Positions 20,711 to 31,640 of a stretch of DNA of 64,000 bases are shown here, piece by piece (position 1 is the first letter of the stretch; the number at the start of each line of letters is the position of its first letter). Below the pieces are notes generated by a model. It saw only the letters and a list, made by a program, of their open reading frames with translations. It did no database searches and had not been told where the DNA came from. The DNA lies in assembly GCA_014706295.1 (NCBI GenBank), contig JACSVZ010000007.1, positions 61,639,475 to 61,703,474 on the forward strand, given 5' to 3'. The DNA comes from Lycocorax pyrrhopterus obiensis. Lineage: Eukaryota > Chordata > Aves > Passeriformes > Paradisaeidae. Both the position numbers and the translations under genes were made by a program.

Positions 20711-23499
20711 CTGGCCTGAGAGGTGGCCAAAGTGTGTGTTCGGGTGTCAGCTCAGTGACAGCAAGTCTCCTCCAAGTGAGAAGGAGCTACAGCCGGGCAA
20801 TTGCTGAGAAGAAAAGAAAAAGCAGAAAAATCCCCACTTTTCTGACCCATGGAGATAAACCCGGGGGTTAAAGATTCTGCCTGGCGCCTCTTACTCTCTT
20901 CTCCTCAGGAGCTTCCCAAAGAAGTCATCGGCAAGGCGGTGCTTCCCAGCGTGGGGTGGCAGAGGAAACAATGAGTCAGGTGAAGAGTCCCAGAAGAGCG
21001 TTTCATAAGCCCTTGGAAGAGAAACCAAGCAGCTCTGCCTGAAATAACTCCGGGTTGAGAACCCGAGAGCTCGGAGAGCAGCAGCCAAAGCACACTGGCC
21101 TGGAGGAACACAGCCAGGCAAGGCAAGGGAAGCACGGGCCCGGGTGCTGGGCTTACCCAGGAGGAGGACAGGAGATGCCAGGTCTGTCACAGGGCCAGGC
21201 TCTGAAGCGGTCACCCCAAATCCTTCATTTCCTGAGTCCTTGACCACAGTGATGGATGTGGGAGCAAGGACAGATGGATTGAGTTGCTCTGGGAATGTTC
21301 TAGTCATGCAGACACAGCCTGGAAAAAGGAAGAACAAAGTGACCACTGGTGTTGGCTGGAGAGGACATTTCACTTTTACCTGCCAAGGACCTTCTGTCCC
21401 TGCGTGAGAGGGAGGTTGACGAGAGAGGGGTGGGAGGGAAGGGACCTGATGGAAGAGAGAGAAGGTTTGCAGCCATGTTCCTCTTGCTGAAGTCAACTCA
21501 TTGTGGCTCCCAGGGGAGGAGGTGAAGAACCCCTCCGTGCCATCCAAGAGGAACTGATCCATGACATTCATGTTCCTTGTTTTCCACCCCAACATTTTAT
21601 ATTTATTTCCTCTTGATGCACATCACCTAAGTAGATCATCTTTTATGGTGGCATTAATGGGTGTTTGATAATTTTTGGAGCCTGGAAATTTCTTTGGAGC
21701 ATATTTTCAGCCTAAATCATACAGGCTCCCTCCTCTGGTATAATTAAGGTCTATCAAGGAACTATGTATGTTACAGTAAGCTCCATAATTCAACACAGGA
21801 TAGAACCATCTGCCATGTCAGGATTCATACATATCCATAGGAAATTTAGCCTTGGATCTTGCACTGACAGTGTAAGGATCAGTTAAAAGATTGAGGCTTT
21901 GCTCCTTCACAAGATACTGTGACAGAAAAGAAATTAAGCTGTAGAATTCAAAGTCAATCCAATCTGTAAAAATAGGCACTGCAAAAATCCAGAGCTGCAG
22001 CTAACCACACATGGACTTCCAACTTACACAGCAGCTCCTCGCTGGCAGGGACAATTCCGAGCCAAAACACGGCATTATTGGTCATGGAGAGCACCAACTG
22101 TCCTTGCTGTAATTGCAGGGAAGGGATTGAGGATTAAGAGTTCTTTGAGTTCAAGATGGCTGGGAGCTTGATGGTGTTTGTACATACATCAAAGGCTGTG
22201 CTTCTCCACAACTCATTAATTTGGGTTGGAAATCTAACAAAAGCAAGTTTTTCAGAAATTCTGTGTTCTGGTTTTACTCAGACAGCGGCAGTTGTGATAG
22301 CAGACCTTGGTCTGGGCTGGCAAAAAGTACAGAGGCAGACAAATATGATATTGGTGTCCTGTAGTAACCAAAATAATGACTTTTGATCAAAATAGTGACT
22401 TCAGTAGATAGTACATGAACAGGACTCACAACCAGAGTGTGAATCAGCCCCAAAGTAGTAGCCAAGGACTCCTGACACCAGTGTCCAACCCCTACTCCCC
22501 AGGATGCCTCAGCCCCAAACACAGACCTTCCATAATTGGGGATTTAAACCAGACATGGCACATTTTTAAACCGCATGACACCTTCTGCCACGTGACACAG
22601 CCTAGGGACAGGGCCTAGCGCTGGTGTGGAAGGCTGGAAGCCATGGGCCAGGCCTTGGGTCTTTCAAAGTCTGAGTCTACCATCTCCTGGGAATGTCGCA
22701 CTGCCAGAGACAGGCAGCGTTCAAGTCACCTTGGATCATTCCCAGTGTCATGGCAGGAGGCAATGCCAGCGAGCAGACAGCCCAGGGCTCAGTGGTGTTG
22801 CAGCAGGACCTGGCTCTGATGTTCTTTTGCTCATTGTTTTTGGTCTACCCCCTTCCATTTCTCCAGGCCTCAGGTGTCCCGGGTGCAAGGCAGAGATAAG
22901 CAATGCAGTCCCCAAGCAGAAGTGCCCTGAAGGTGAAATCTCACCTGTGTGAGGGAATCAGCTGGAAAATCAGAATCGGGCCCTTTCCCTTGGGAGGCGG
23001 CATTGCAAATTCCATTCAGATTATTTAAAAAACATAGCAATTTGGTTACATAACTAAATCCGAGGCAGAATGAACCGGAGTATTTTGCTTAAAAGGCCAA
23101 CATGTAAACTAGCTGTTTTGCTTAAAATAAACAGGACTCTCCAGAGGACAGAATTTCTCACAGTCTCCTCTGGGCTGGCCTTGTTCCTGCAGGACTTTGC
23201 TCAAAAGCAAAAGGTTTAGATGCTCTGGGGCCTATGGCAATACGAACATGCATTGCCTCCAGCTGGTGAGAAAAGTTGAAGGTTATTGTGTTTCACAGGC
23301 AGGATGAGGCCTCCAGAGAGAAGGAGATTCCAACTGCACAGCAACAAGTGGCACATTCAAAATTCCATGCTGAAATTCATTGTGAAATGATGCCATGGGC
23401 AGTATCCCATGCTTTGCTTCAAACCTTTCTCAGGAAAGTCATTAAAATAAAGTAACGTGGCTGAAAATCTTCTCATTTCTACAAAGTCCTTGGATTTAC

Positions 23500-23868
23500 G
23501 GGGTTTAGCCTGGAGAAAAGGAGCCTGAGGAAAGACATTCTCTCTTTCTACAACTACATGAAAGGAGTTTGTAACCAGGTGAGGTTCAGTGTCTTCTCCC
23601 AAGTCACAGGACAAGAGGAAATGGCCTCAAGTCGCACCAGGGGAGGTTTAGGTTGGATATTGTGAAAAAGTTCTTCATGCAAAGGGTTGTCCAGCCCTGG
23701 CACAGCTGCCCAGGGCAGTGGTGGAGTCCCCATCCCTGGAGGGATTTAAAAGCCATGTGGATGTGGCACTTGGGGACATGTGTTAGTGTTGCCCAGGGCA
23801 GTGGTGGGGGAATGGTTGGATTTGATGATCTCAAGGGTCTTTTCCAACCTCAATGATTCCATGATTCT
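23500..23868 (+). mobile_element. CR1 LINE fragment (second subfamily), with decayed ORF2 C-terminus
   Basis: The fragment reads CTGGAGAAAAGGAGCCTGAGG, CTACAACTACATGAAAGGAG, CTCAAGTCGCACCAGGGGAGG and TTTAGGTTGGATATTGTG, then GTGGTGGAGTCCCCATCCCTGGAGG, and ends ATGATTCCATGATTCT. The coding part corresponds to the CR1 ORF2 C-terminal end but is broken by stops and frameshifts. The 3' tail and the matching minus-strand copies at 6903 and 15706 fix the orientation. The segment GTTGCCCAGGGCAGTGGTGGG near 23789 repeats wording from about 80 bp upstream, possibly a small internal duplication. Confidence 0.95.
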
Positions 23869-23990
23869 AGGGGTTTTTTTCCTTTTCTTCCACCTCATCT
23901 TTATTTGGCTTTTTTTCCTTAATGTTTCCCATTAGAGATATTTCAGAAGTAGCTTTTGACAGATCATGGAGGGAGAAGCACACCTCCTGA

Positions 23991-24034
23991 TCCATCCATC
24001 CATCCATCCATCCATCCATCCATCCATCCATCCA
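23991..24034. repeat. (TCCA)11 microsatellite
   Basis: Eleven perfect TCCA units, 44 bp. It is long and pure, so likely polymorphic. On the minus strand it gives the artefactual repeat peptide WMDG. Confidence 0.98.
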
Positions 24035-24465
24035 CTGCTGATCTGAGAAACATTTGTGTGCTGAGACAAGTCTGCTGGAGGAGGACATGTAGAGAGTAGA
24101 GGTTGCTTCACTGCAACCTTTAGTTAAACTGGGTGTTATTTTATAAAAGGGGGCAAATCTGGGCTACTATTTTTCGTAGCAGGCAGAGGCAAGAATGCAC
24201 TGAGGGCTACAACAGATCTTTGTTTCCACAGGATCTGGATTCTGAGAACAGCTTGATAGGAAAGCAGAATACCTTGCATGAACAAATCCAGACTAATCTA
24301 CAGAAATATCCTCCTATCACCACCAGTTCCTAACAGACATTAATGCCCCAGAGTTATGCCTTTGGATTGCTTTTTATCTTTGTTGTTCTTCTTTCGAGCC
24401 TCTCCGTAAATCCTTGGCTCCTTCCTGAGCTTTCTCCAGAAAGAGAACTTCTGAACTCAAGCATT

Positions 24466-24757
24466 ACAAGGGCCTGGAGTGACAGGACAAGGGGGAATGG
24501 CTTTAAGCTGACAGAGGGCAGGGACAGATGAGATAAAAGGAAGAAATTCTTCCCTGTAAGGGGAACACAGGGTGCCCAGAGAATCTGTGGCTTCCCCATC
24601 CCTGGAAGTGTCCAAGGCCAGGTTGGATGGAGCTTGGAGCAGCCTGGGATAGTGGAAGGTGTCCCCGCCCATGGCAGGGGGTGGAACAAGATGAGCTTTC
24701 AGGTCTTTTCTGACCCAAACCAGTCTGTGAATCTATGATTCTATGTTTCTGTGATTA
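24466..24757 (+). mobile_element. CR1 LINE fragment, 3' end
   Basis: It begins at ACAAGGGCCTGGAGTGACAG and keeps GGGGGAATGGCTTTAAGCTG, CTTCCCCATCCCTGGAAGTG, TCCAAGGCCAGGTTGGATGG and CCCATGGCAGGGGGTGGAAC. It ends in the tail ATCTATGATTCTATGTTTCTGTGATTAT. The 5' part is missing. It belongs to the commonest subfamily in the window. Confidence 0.96.
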
Positions 24758-24780
24758 TATCCAGCTGGAAAGTTGGTAGA

Positions 24781-24816
24781 AGGAGACAAGGAGACAAGGA
24801 GAGAAGGAGACAATAG
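24781..24816. repeat. Imperfect (GGAGACAA)n purine-rich repeat
   Basis: GGAGACAAGGAGACAAGGAG with further degenerate units, starting about 24 bp after a CR1 3' end. It may have grown from the simple tail region of that CR1. Confidence 0.75.
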
Positions 24817-26063
24817 TGATGACCACTATTCCTTTCTGGAGTCCTCCCTAGCCTACAGCATGTAGGTGATGTGGTGGATGCTGAAGGGCACCAGAATCCC
24901 ATTTCTCTCAGCATCGTAGCATTCCCTGGTCCGAGGATAATTCCGAGTACTGCCATAACCAGGGCTGTGCCTCGGCGTTAACAGAAAATCCATCTTGGAC
25001 TCCCGTGACTCAGCACTGCGGCAAATCACCCCCGCTCGGCTCCCCGCGAGCCATTGTCTCCCAAATTCGAAACAGAAGGTCGGGTAAACAGAGAGCCCTG
25101 ACCTTTTGGGAAGGTTGGGTTTTACACCACGCGGAGGGGCTGGCAGGGGGAGGAAGCCTCCAATTCAGTTGAGCAGCGAGGAGCTGGAGCAGAGCAGCCA
25201 AAAGGATGTGGCTGAGGAAGCTGAGGGCAGCACGGCCCTGGGTGATGAGTTGTGTGAGAGGAGTGTAGGTGAAGTGGCCAACTCAACAAAAATAAGGCTG
25301 GAGCCTTCCCTATCCAACGTGTCTGACATTGGGCTGAAATCCTCCAACAGACTGGGGGTCCCAGGTGGACATGCTGGGTGCTTAGGCAGTACCTGCACAA
25401 GAGTTTGGAAGCTGCAGAGCATTTGCTGCGGTGGTTTTCTCCGAAAAAAAAACCAAAAAAGAAAAGAAAAGGCCCCCCAAAACAAAGCCAAACTGTAAAA
25501 TAACAATGTGTTGAATTAATTCTGCACTCTGGGAACGTTGAGTGGCTGGTGGTGAAGTCCCAGGAATGTGATGCTTCTGCTTCACAATTCACTCTCTTGG
25601 AGCTGGGGGTGGTTCATTGTCTTCCAGCTGCACGCTGAGGGCCCGGGAAGAAGGAAAATGCATCCACGTCTCCCAGGAAAGTCAAGATGTCTGTGTTTCT
25701 TGGTCACAGGCAAAGGATTAGTAAAGCACCATTAACCCTACTATAAAAACACACCAGTTAGGGCTTCTTTCATCCCAAACGAAGTTTATAAACACACCCT
25801 TATCACTCGGAGAATGTTTATCTTCATGTGCTATAAGCGGATTCCAAGAAAGCAACAGTAGCTAATGAAATTAAATATGATGTTTGGAGGTACATTTTCT
25901 TCACTTAACTAACTATGCATGCATGTGTGCCTGTGTGCCTGTGTATTTAAAGAAAAAGAAGCAATCCTGGGATTTGGTTTAGCCTAAGCCTCCCATTCCA
26001 ACATGAATTTAGAAGCCTGACTGATACACGTGGAAGAGTAGGAAAGAGAAAGAAGGAAAAATC
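24817..26063. other. Unique non-coding sequence
   Basis: No gene is recognised. It includes a small CpG-richer patch with an NF-E2-like site (24990-25085), an A-rich low-complexity run (25443-25490) and, at its right end (26038-26061), a homopurine run leading into the pentamer array. Confidence 0.55.
25006..25015 (-). promoter_or_regulatory. NF-E2/MARE-like motif in a CpG-richer patch
   Basis: TGACTCAGCA reads TGCTGAGTCA on the minus strand, the NF-E2/BACH-type site. It lies in about 95 bp (24990-25085) with seven to eight CpGs. One 10-bp site is weak evidence, but the combination with local CpG enrichment makes it worth noting. Confidence 0.25.
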
Positions 26064-26343
26064 TCTCCTCTCCTCTCCTCTCCTCTCCTCTCCTCTCCTC
26101 TCCTCTCCTCTCCTCTCCTCTCCGAACCTCTCCGAACCTCTCCGAACCTCTCCTCTCCGAACCTCTCCTCTCCTCTCCTCTCCTCTCCTCTCCTCTCCGA
26201 ACCTCTCCGAACCTCTCCGAACCTCTCCGAACCTCTCCGAACCTCTCCTCTCCGAACCTCTCCTCTCCGAACCTCTCTTCTCCTCTCCGAACCTCTCCGA
26301 ACCTCTCCTCTCTGAACCTCTCCTCTCCGAACCTCTCCTCTCC
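26064..26343. repeat. 280-bp compound pentamer array of TCTCC and GAACC units
   Basis: The array is exactly 56 pentamers in perfect register. I read 41 TCTCC-type units (two carrying a single C-to-T change, TCTCT at 26274 and 26309) and 15 GAACC units. The first twelve units (26064-26123) are pure TCTCC. After that GAACC units start at 26124, 26134, 26144, 26159, 26199, 26209, 26219, 26229, 26239, 26254, 26269, 26289, 26299, 26314 and 26329, never two in a row. No indel breaks the register. The minus strand is open in all three frames over the array, producing Glu/Arg-rich repeat peptides that should not be taken as genes. Confidence 0.98.
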
Positions 26344-28100
26344 TTTCTCTTTTTTTCTCCCTTTCCCAAGCAAGCTCAGAGAAGCTCTTCAGGCCATGCT
26401 CTGGGAGGATTTTGCACACATTTGTAATTTATGATCACTCACTTTAGAAGCGATTAACAGCAGCAGAAATCTAATTACAGCCTCCCTGGCTGAGGGCAGC
26501 ATCCTTTGGGGCTGGGGTTTTAATTGTTTTCTATTTACATTCAAGTTTCCAGGGGCTAACAGCCCAGCAAAGACCCCCAACTAACCCCTTCTCCTAAAAG
26601 CTTCATTTATTCTTAATAACATGTTTATAGACCTAGCCTCATTTTTCACAGGAAGGTCACATTTGTTATCCGTGGTTGTTAGGGAAATGATTAAGGAATC
26701 CCGGAAACAGTGGAAGTTCCTACTAAGGAACTGCACAAATGTCTGTGAGCAAAATGCTCTTTCCAGCCCGTGAACAGCCATTCATGGACATGGATAGGAG
26801 GATGCCTGTGGCATATGGGATCTGTACCCGGGAGAAGAGCAGGAACTGCCTTCACAATTCAGCTTAATACGCTCTAATTAGTCCTCTTGGCCTTGACCGA
26901 AACATAAATTACTGCCATCAGTGTTGTTTTTTACTAAGGGGAAAGTGGAATAGGTTCAACCCACCTCACAGAGGTAGGAAAATATTATTGCAGACAATAA
27001 ATTTGTCAGTGCTTTATTTGGGGAACTCGAGTGCAGTCACTCTGTCGTGCCAGCATCCCGGCAAACACGGAAGCTTTCAGATAGAAAGATAAAGGTCTCT
27101 CAAAAGAAAATCTCCTTAAGCAAACTGGAAGCACAGCTCTCACTGAGGAAAACTGGTGGATTAGTGTTTCAGGTTTACTTATTTGTGTTAAAACTGGAAT
27201 GACCACTCAAGGGCGAGGAGCTCAGCGCGGTAGGTCCTGCATCACTTCAAATAAGTATTTTGGTCCAACTGCAGCGTGGTTACAGATGGCCACTGCTGGG
27301 AACAGACAGATGATGCTACCGTGGTGTTGAAATATTTGTGACACTTAGTTTTGATAGAATATTCATTTTGAATGAAAAGAAAAAAAGAGAGAGAGAAAAT
27401 TAGTTTATTGCAATTTAGTTCCCTATTTTTTCCTAACTCTGCTATACTGGTTGTATTTTCCTCATCTTAATTATTGCATACCTAAAAAGAGGGGCTTAAG
27501 ATGTGACTTGCAAGGAGAATGTAAGGATTTTTTGGAGGAGCTTAGATGCACATTTAGATTGCTGAGAATTCCTGCACATCAGCTGAGCCTTGACAAGGGG
27601 AGCAGTGGATGCGACTCCAGATGCCAGGCAAAGAGCATTTCCTTGAGTCCCTCTGAAGGGCTTTTCAGGACAGCCTTTAACTCATGAGGACTAATGATCT
27701 AGACCCAAGCAACTTTCCTCAAGATAAAGATTTGTTTGAAACTGGTACATCCCTCCAGGATCTTCAGTTTGGAATTGTCATATTCTGATGAAAAACCCAT
27801 TTGTCAAGAGGAAGTTTCTAACATCTCTTCCCTGAATGGCTTGAATTCCCTTCATAAAAGCAAAACAATTAGATTACTTAATATTTATAGTAAGGAAAGT
27901 TGCAGTTGTGCTTCCAGACCCTTTTTTGGGTGCTCACAGATGCAACTTTCAGCCAACATCTTCTCATCATCATCTGCTGCGGACAACCTGCAGAGGACAC
28001 TGATGTGCTGAGAGCCCAGGCTGGGATATAAGGAGGGGTTCTCTGCCTGAAAGTCTTGCTTGAGCCTGCAAAACTTGCTGCTTAGAACACATTTAGAGTT
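26344..28100. other. Unique AT-rich non-coding sequence
   Basis: It begins with a T/C-rich tail of the array (to about 26370). The part at 26850-26960 looks like a conserved element. No exon or transposon is recognised, and open frames do not exceed about 95 codons. Confidence 0.55.
26850..26960. promoter_or_regulatory. Candidate conserved non-coding element
   Basis: A repeat-free stretch with TCTAATTAGTCC (26873-26884, homeodomain core TAATTA) and CATAAATTACTG nearby, similar in texture to vertebrate conserved enhancers. Inferred only. Confidence 0.22.
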
Positions 28101-28316
28101 GTGGTTGGATACTTGGAAAAGGTTCTTTCCCTGGAGGGTGGTGGGGCACTGAACAGGCTCCCCAGGCAATATTCACAGCACCAGCCTGCCAGAGCTCCAG
28201 GAGTGTTTGGACAACACTCTCAGGCACAGAGTGGAATTGTTGGGATAATTCTGTGCAGGGCCAGGAGCTCAACTTGATCCCTGGGGGTCCAATTCAGGAC
28301 ATTCCATGATTCTATG
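28101..28316 (+). mobile_element. CR1 LINE fragment (third subfamily), 3' end
   Basis: It reads GTGGTTGGATACTTGGAAAAGG, CACTGAACAGGCTCCCCAGGC, AGTGTTTGGACAACACTCTC, TGTGCAGGGCCAGGAGCTCAACTTGATCCC and ATTCCATGATTCTATG. The CTCTCAGGCACA block distinguishes this subfamily from the others here. It is 5'-truncated to about 215 bp. Confidence 0.95.
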
Positions 28317-30149
28317 TCAGCCCCATGGTGGCAAAAAACAGGCAGAGCAACTCCTCCCCGCTGTGATGGTCATAGCTTGGGAAGCAGTGCTGGACAGTGG
28401 TCCATGCTCCCCCTCGGCAGAGGATGGAGTTTGGCTGTCCTGAAGCATGGAGAAAAGGATGGCTGAATGGCCCCGTGGCTTTCAGTGAACTCCATGTGCC
28501 AAAGGACATTCTTACCTCTTTGCTCATCACAATGGTCATTCCAAAAGGGAATACCGAAAGGCTGGATGTGTAGATGACCCCAGAAAACTGCACACCTCCA
28601 CCTGTGGTACTTTCCTTGCCTTTAGGTTGTGGTTCAAAGAGTAGTAACTGGTGGAAGTGCAGGGCTGGGGGATCTCAGGAGGTTTCCAGGGCAGCTTTCT
28701 GCAAGGGTGAGTCCTTCTGGATCCTGAGGTGGAGGGTGTGAGCCACCAGCCCTTCCTCCCACACTGGCTGTGGAGAGCAAGTGGTGCTGGATGGACTGAT
28801 GCTTTTTCATAACAACCTTTTCTTCACAAAAAGTCCAGTTGTTGCTGTCCCTTACTTCAGCCTTCTCCCTAAACCCAACCCATGTAATTCCTACTGCCTT
28901 TTCCTGTCAGTTTGCGTAGTCCTTCCAGCACCTCCACCATCCAACTTTTTTTTGGACTCTCATTTTTCCCTTGCTTCTCCTGGTGGGATCTTGAGACTTA
29001 CATAAATATTCCTGGGGACTCCAACAGACCATTTTCTGCTGAGTTACATGGCTGGAAACCCGGAGCAATCCCACTCACTGGAAACACTGAAGTCAGTGGA
29101 GCTACTGCAGCGTTCACCAGTGGGAGTTGAGCAATGTCCTGAGCAGCTTCCCGGTGTGTTTTCCTCCCTTTCTGTTGCCGTTCTCTTCCAAGGGGAGAGT
29201 GAGAAAGGGAAGATGAATGGATGTGCGAACCATGCAAACACATCGACTCCCTCTAGTGGCTTTGACTCCATATGGAAGTTGATGGCTCGTTCCTTCATCT
29301 CCAGCCTCAGAGGACGGTGGCCGGAGCAGCCTGGGGACTGGGCTCAGGCAGGACAAGGGCAGGACACTGCTGCAAGACCTGTCATCTCATGAGACCCTTT
29401 TCCCTGAAGAATGAGTTTATTTGGAGAAGAAACAGCTCATGTGCATTGGCAAGGGAGAGCAATGGAGGCAAGAACTCCTTGTGAGAGTGGAGAGCCCAGG
29501 GCACACTCGGGATCAAGCACACGACGGCCTCTTGCTTGCAGTGCCTCTTGTAGACACTGCTTTGTCCAAAAAAAGCTTTTATTCAGAGTTTTCAAAGCCC
29601 TGTTACCAGAGGTCCTTTGATTTGCCTGTCTTTTCTGCCCTGTGTAGCTGATTTTTGGGGGGCTCTCCTATCTTAACTCCATGAAACCGTACATATGTGT
29701 GACTGCTTCTTCCTTTCATATGGAATGAAGTCCTGTGGTTACTTCTGCAGCTCCACTAAGCTCAGAATCATTCCCAAAATCCTCTCCTCTGAACGCACGA
29801 GCACAAGAGTTAGACTAGTTTTACTTTTTCAGTAAAAGGCCTTTTTAAATGTATTTTTTTAAACAATACCACAGGTCCCTAAGGGATATTTTTTTTGTCT
29901 CCCAGAAACAAAAGAAGAGAATTGTCTTCAAATTGAAGCTACAGAGGACAATGTCAAAGACATGCTCATTAGCTAACTAGGTCCTCAGTGCAATGATCCC
30001 AAAGGTCCCTCTGGGTTTCCTTGGTTTCCTGCAATCCCCAGTCCTATTACAGGCATTCAGGCAGCTGTGAAGCCTTTGCATGTTTAAAGTGCAGCCAGTG
30101 TGAACAGGCTTTCCCTACTTTAAGAACATATTTTTAAGAATACAGGACT
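28317..30149. other. Unique non-coding sequence
   Basis: No gene is recognised. Overlapping open frames at 29000-29400 (up to 114 codons) have no domain. A CTCF-like core lies at 29249-29260. From 29640 on the DNA becomes AT-rich. Confidence 0.55.
29249..29260 (-). promoter_or_regulatory. CTCF-like core motif
   Basis: CCCTCTAGTGGC reads GCCACTAGAGGG on the minus strand, close to the CTCF core CCASYAGRKGGCRS. The base after GGG is A where the consensus prefers C. An isolated core without profile scoring is only suggestive. Confidence 0.25.
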
Positions 30150-30350
30150 ATTAGATATGAAGAAGAATGACAATGAGGGTGGTGAGTAAGTGGCACAGGT
30201 GGCCCAGAGAAGTGATGGATGCTCCAAGTCCGGAAGTGTTCAAGGTCTGAGCAATAAGATCTAGCTGAAGATGTCCCTGCTTATCGCAGAGGGATGGACT
30301 AGATGGCCTTTAAGTGTCCCTTCCAACCCAAATTATTCTGTGATTCTATG
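30150..30350 (+). mobile_element. CR1 LINE fragment, diverged 3' end
   Basis: Recognisable by ATTAGATATGAAGAAGAATG, TGAGGGTGGTGAG, TGGCACAGGTGGCCCAGAGAAG, CTCCAAGTCCGGAAGTGTTC and GACTAGATGGCCTTTAAGTG, ending ATTCTGTGATTCTATG. It belongs with the commonest subfamily but is older-looking, with substitutions and a short deletion around 30247-30262. Confidence 0.93.
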
Positions 30351-31429
30351 AATATAACTTTTTCAGCACTCCTTGAAGATGCGGCTTCTTCTGTCCACCG
30401 GTGGAACTACAACTTTGCTCAGACTCTTCCTATCTCAGCATGGCCTCTGTCTCTTACAACCCCTGCTGCCCAACTGGAAAGCTCTTGCAAAGGTTTCTGT
30501 GCTGCCATGGGGCTTTCATCATGTCACACCACAGTGATGGTTCCCAAAATTCCCAAACTCATTCAGCCCTTTTTTGTCCTCTCTCCTGTTCCCATGCCAC
30601 TTGCCACTTCCCATTCAGTATCAAGAAGCTTTGCACAGGTTGCTGATGTTTCCTTCACTGTGCATCTGCTGGATTTTGTGCTCTGTCCCGTGCTTGCACG
30701 AAGCAACCAAAGCATAGAGGTGCATCCTGGACCTCCTGAAAAATCCCCTTTAAAATCTCTTTTGCGACAGCGCTGGGAAAAAACGCACAGAAGTGGGGTC
30801 CTGGCTTGTCACATTGAATGTTCCTATGCCCTATGACAGTGGAGCTATGAATAGAAGAAGTGATGACAATAATAATTAGGATGGGCTAATTTTTATTATT
30901 TTTCCATGGAAACTGGAGTGTTTCCATCAGTGTGATGTCTTGTGCAGCCAGAGGAGATGGAGAGGCCCAGCCTCTGCAGGGTGACTCAGACCCTCTGGAT
31001 GAAGCAGAGGGGGCCTGGACTGCACAGCTGAGCTCAGGTGAGGTTGATCCCTTGGGATTTGCAGCTGCCCACACCCCGGAGCTTCTAACGGAATGGAAAA
31101 CGCTCCGGGCTTTTGGAAGAGGCAACCCTTAAATCCGTGATGGGAGTTTTGGTTTTCCTTTTGTAAATGAAGTTAGTGATCCCAGTTCCTGACCAGTCTT
31201 TGTTTGCTGACAATGTAAACTCCTGGGGCAAGGATACTTTTTCCCCCCGGATTGCAGCAGGGTTTGGCTGCTTGCTCATCCTCTCCTGCCTGGGCCTCTG
31301 GCTGCTGCAAGGGCACGAAGGGATCATCACTGTCAGTTTACAAACACAGGCATCTCCTATTTTTTTTTGTGGTTTCCTGCTGAATCTCCAGACTAGGACA
31401 CTGAAAAACATGCAATTAGTAAATCTTCA

Positions 31430-31640
31430 AATCCCCAGCTGAAACAATTACAACCCCGTGGCTGTGCAGCAACGAGATGCCGCTGGATAACGTAATCACA
31501 GCTTTACATGGCTGCTGCTGATCTCTGGGTTTTGTAACGATTTCATTTCCCCTCTCCCACCTCCTTTATATTCGCTATTATGTAAAACCCTAAGAACTAA
31601 TTACAAGTGGGTGGATCAAAGATGATACATTTTAATTTTC
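31430..31640. promoter_or_regulatory. Candidate conserved non-coding element
   Basis: A repeat-free stretch with ATAACGTAATCAC, CTAATTACAAGTGG and a perfect TCF/LEF core GATCAAAG (31614-31621). The even mixture of AT-rich motifs resembles developmental enhancers. Inferred from appearance only. Confidence 0.25.

Larger units (their letters stand above)
19396..23499. other. Unique non-coding sequence with a CpG-richer core
   Basis: No transposon is recognised over about 4.1 kb. The part at 20400-20710 is CpG-richer and is listed separately. A 234-codon open frame on the minus strand (20891-21595) is among the longest in the window but translates to Pro/Ser/Leu-rich sequence with no domain or conserved motif. 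No other gene evidence is seen. Confidence 0.55.

Noticed and set aside
20891..21595. 234-codon minus-strand open frame
   Set aside because: No domain, signal or conserved motif is seen. The Pro/Ser/Leu-rich composition fits a chance frame, and there is no splice or promoter support.
25947..26419. Three overlapping minus-strand open frames of 129-140 codons, rich in Glu, Arg and Gly
   Set aside because: They are produced by the pentamer array, which has no stop codon in any minus-strand frame. The repeat peptide is an artefact.
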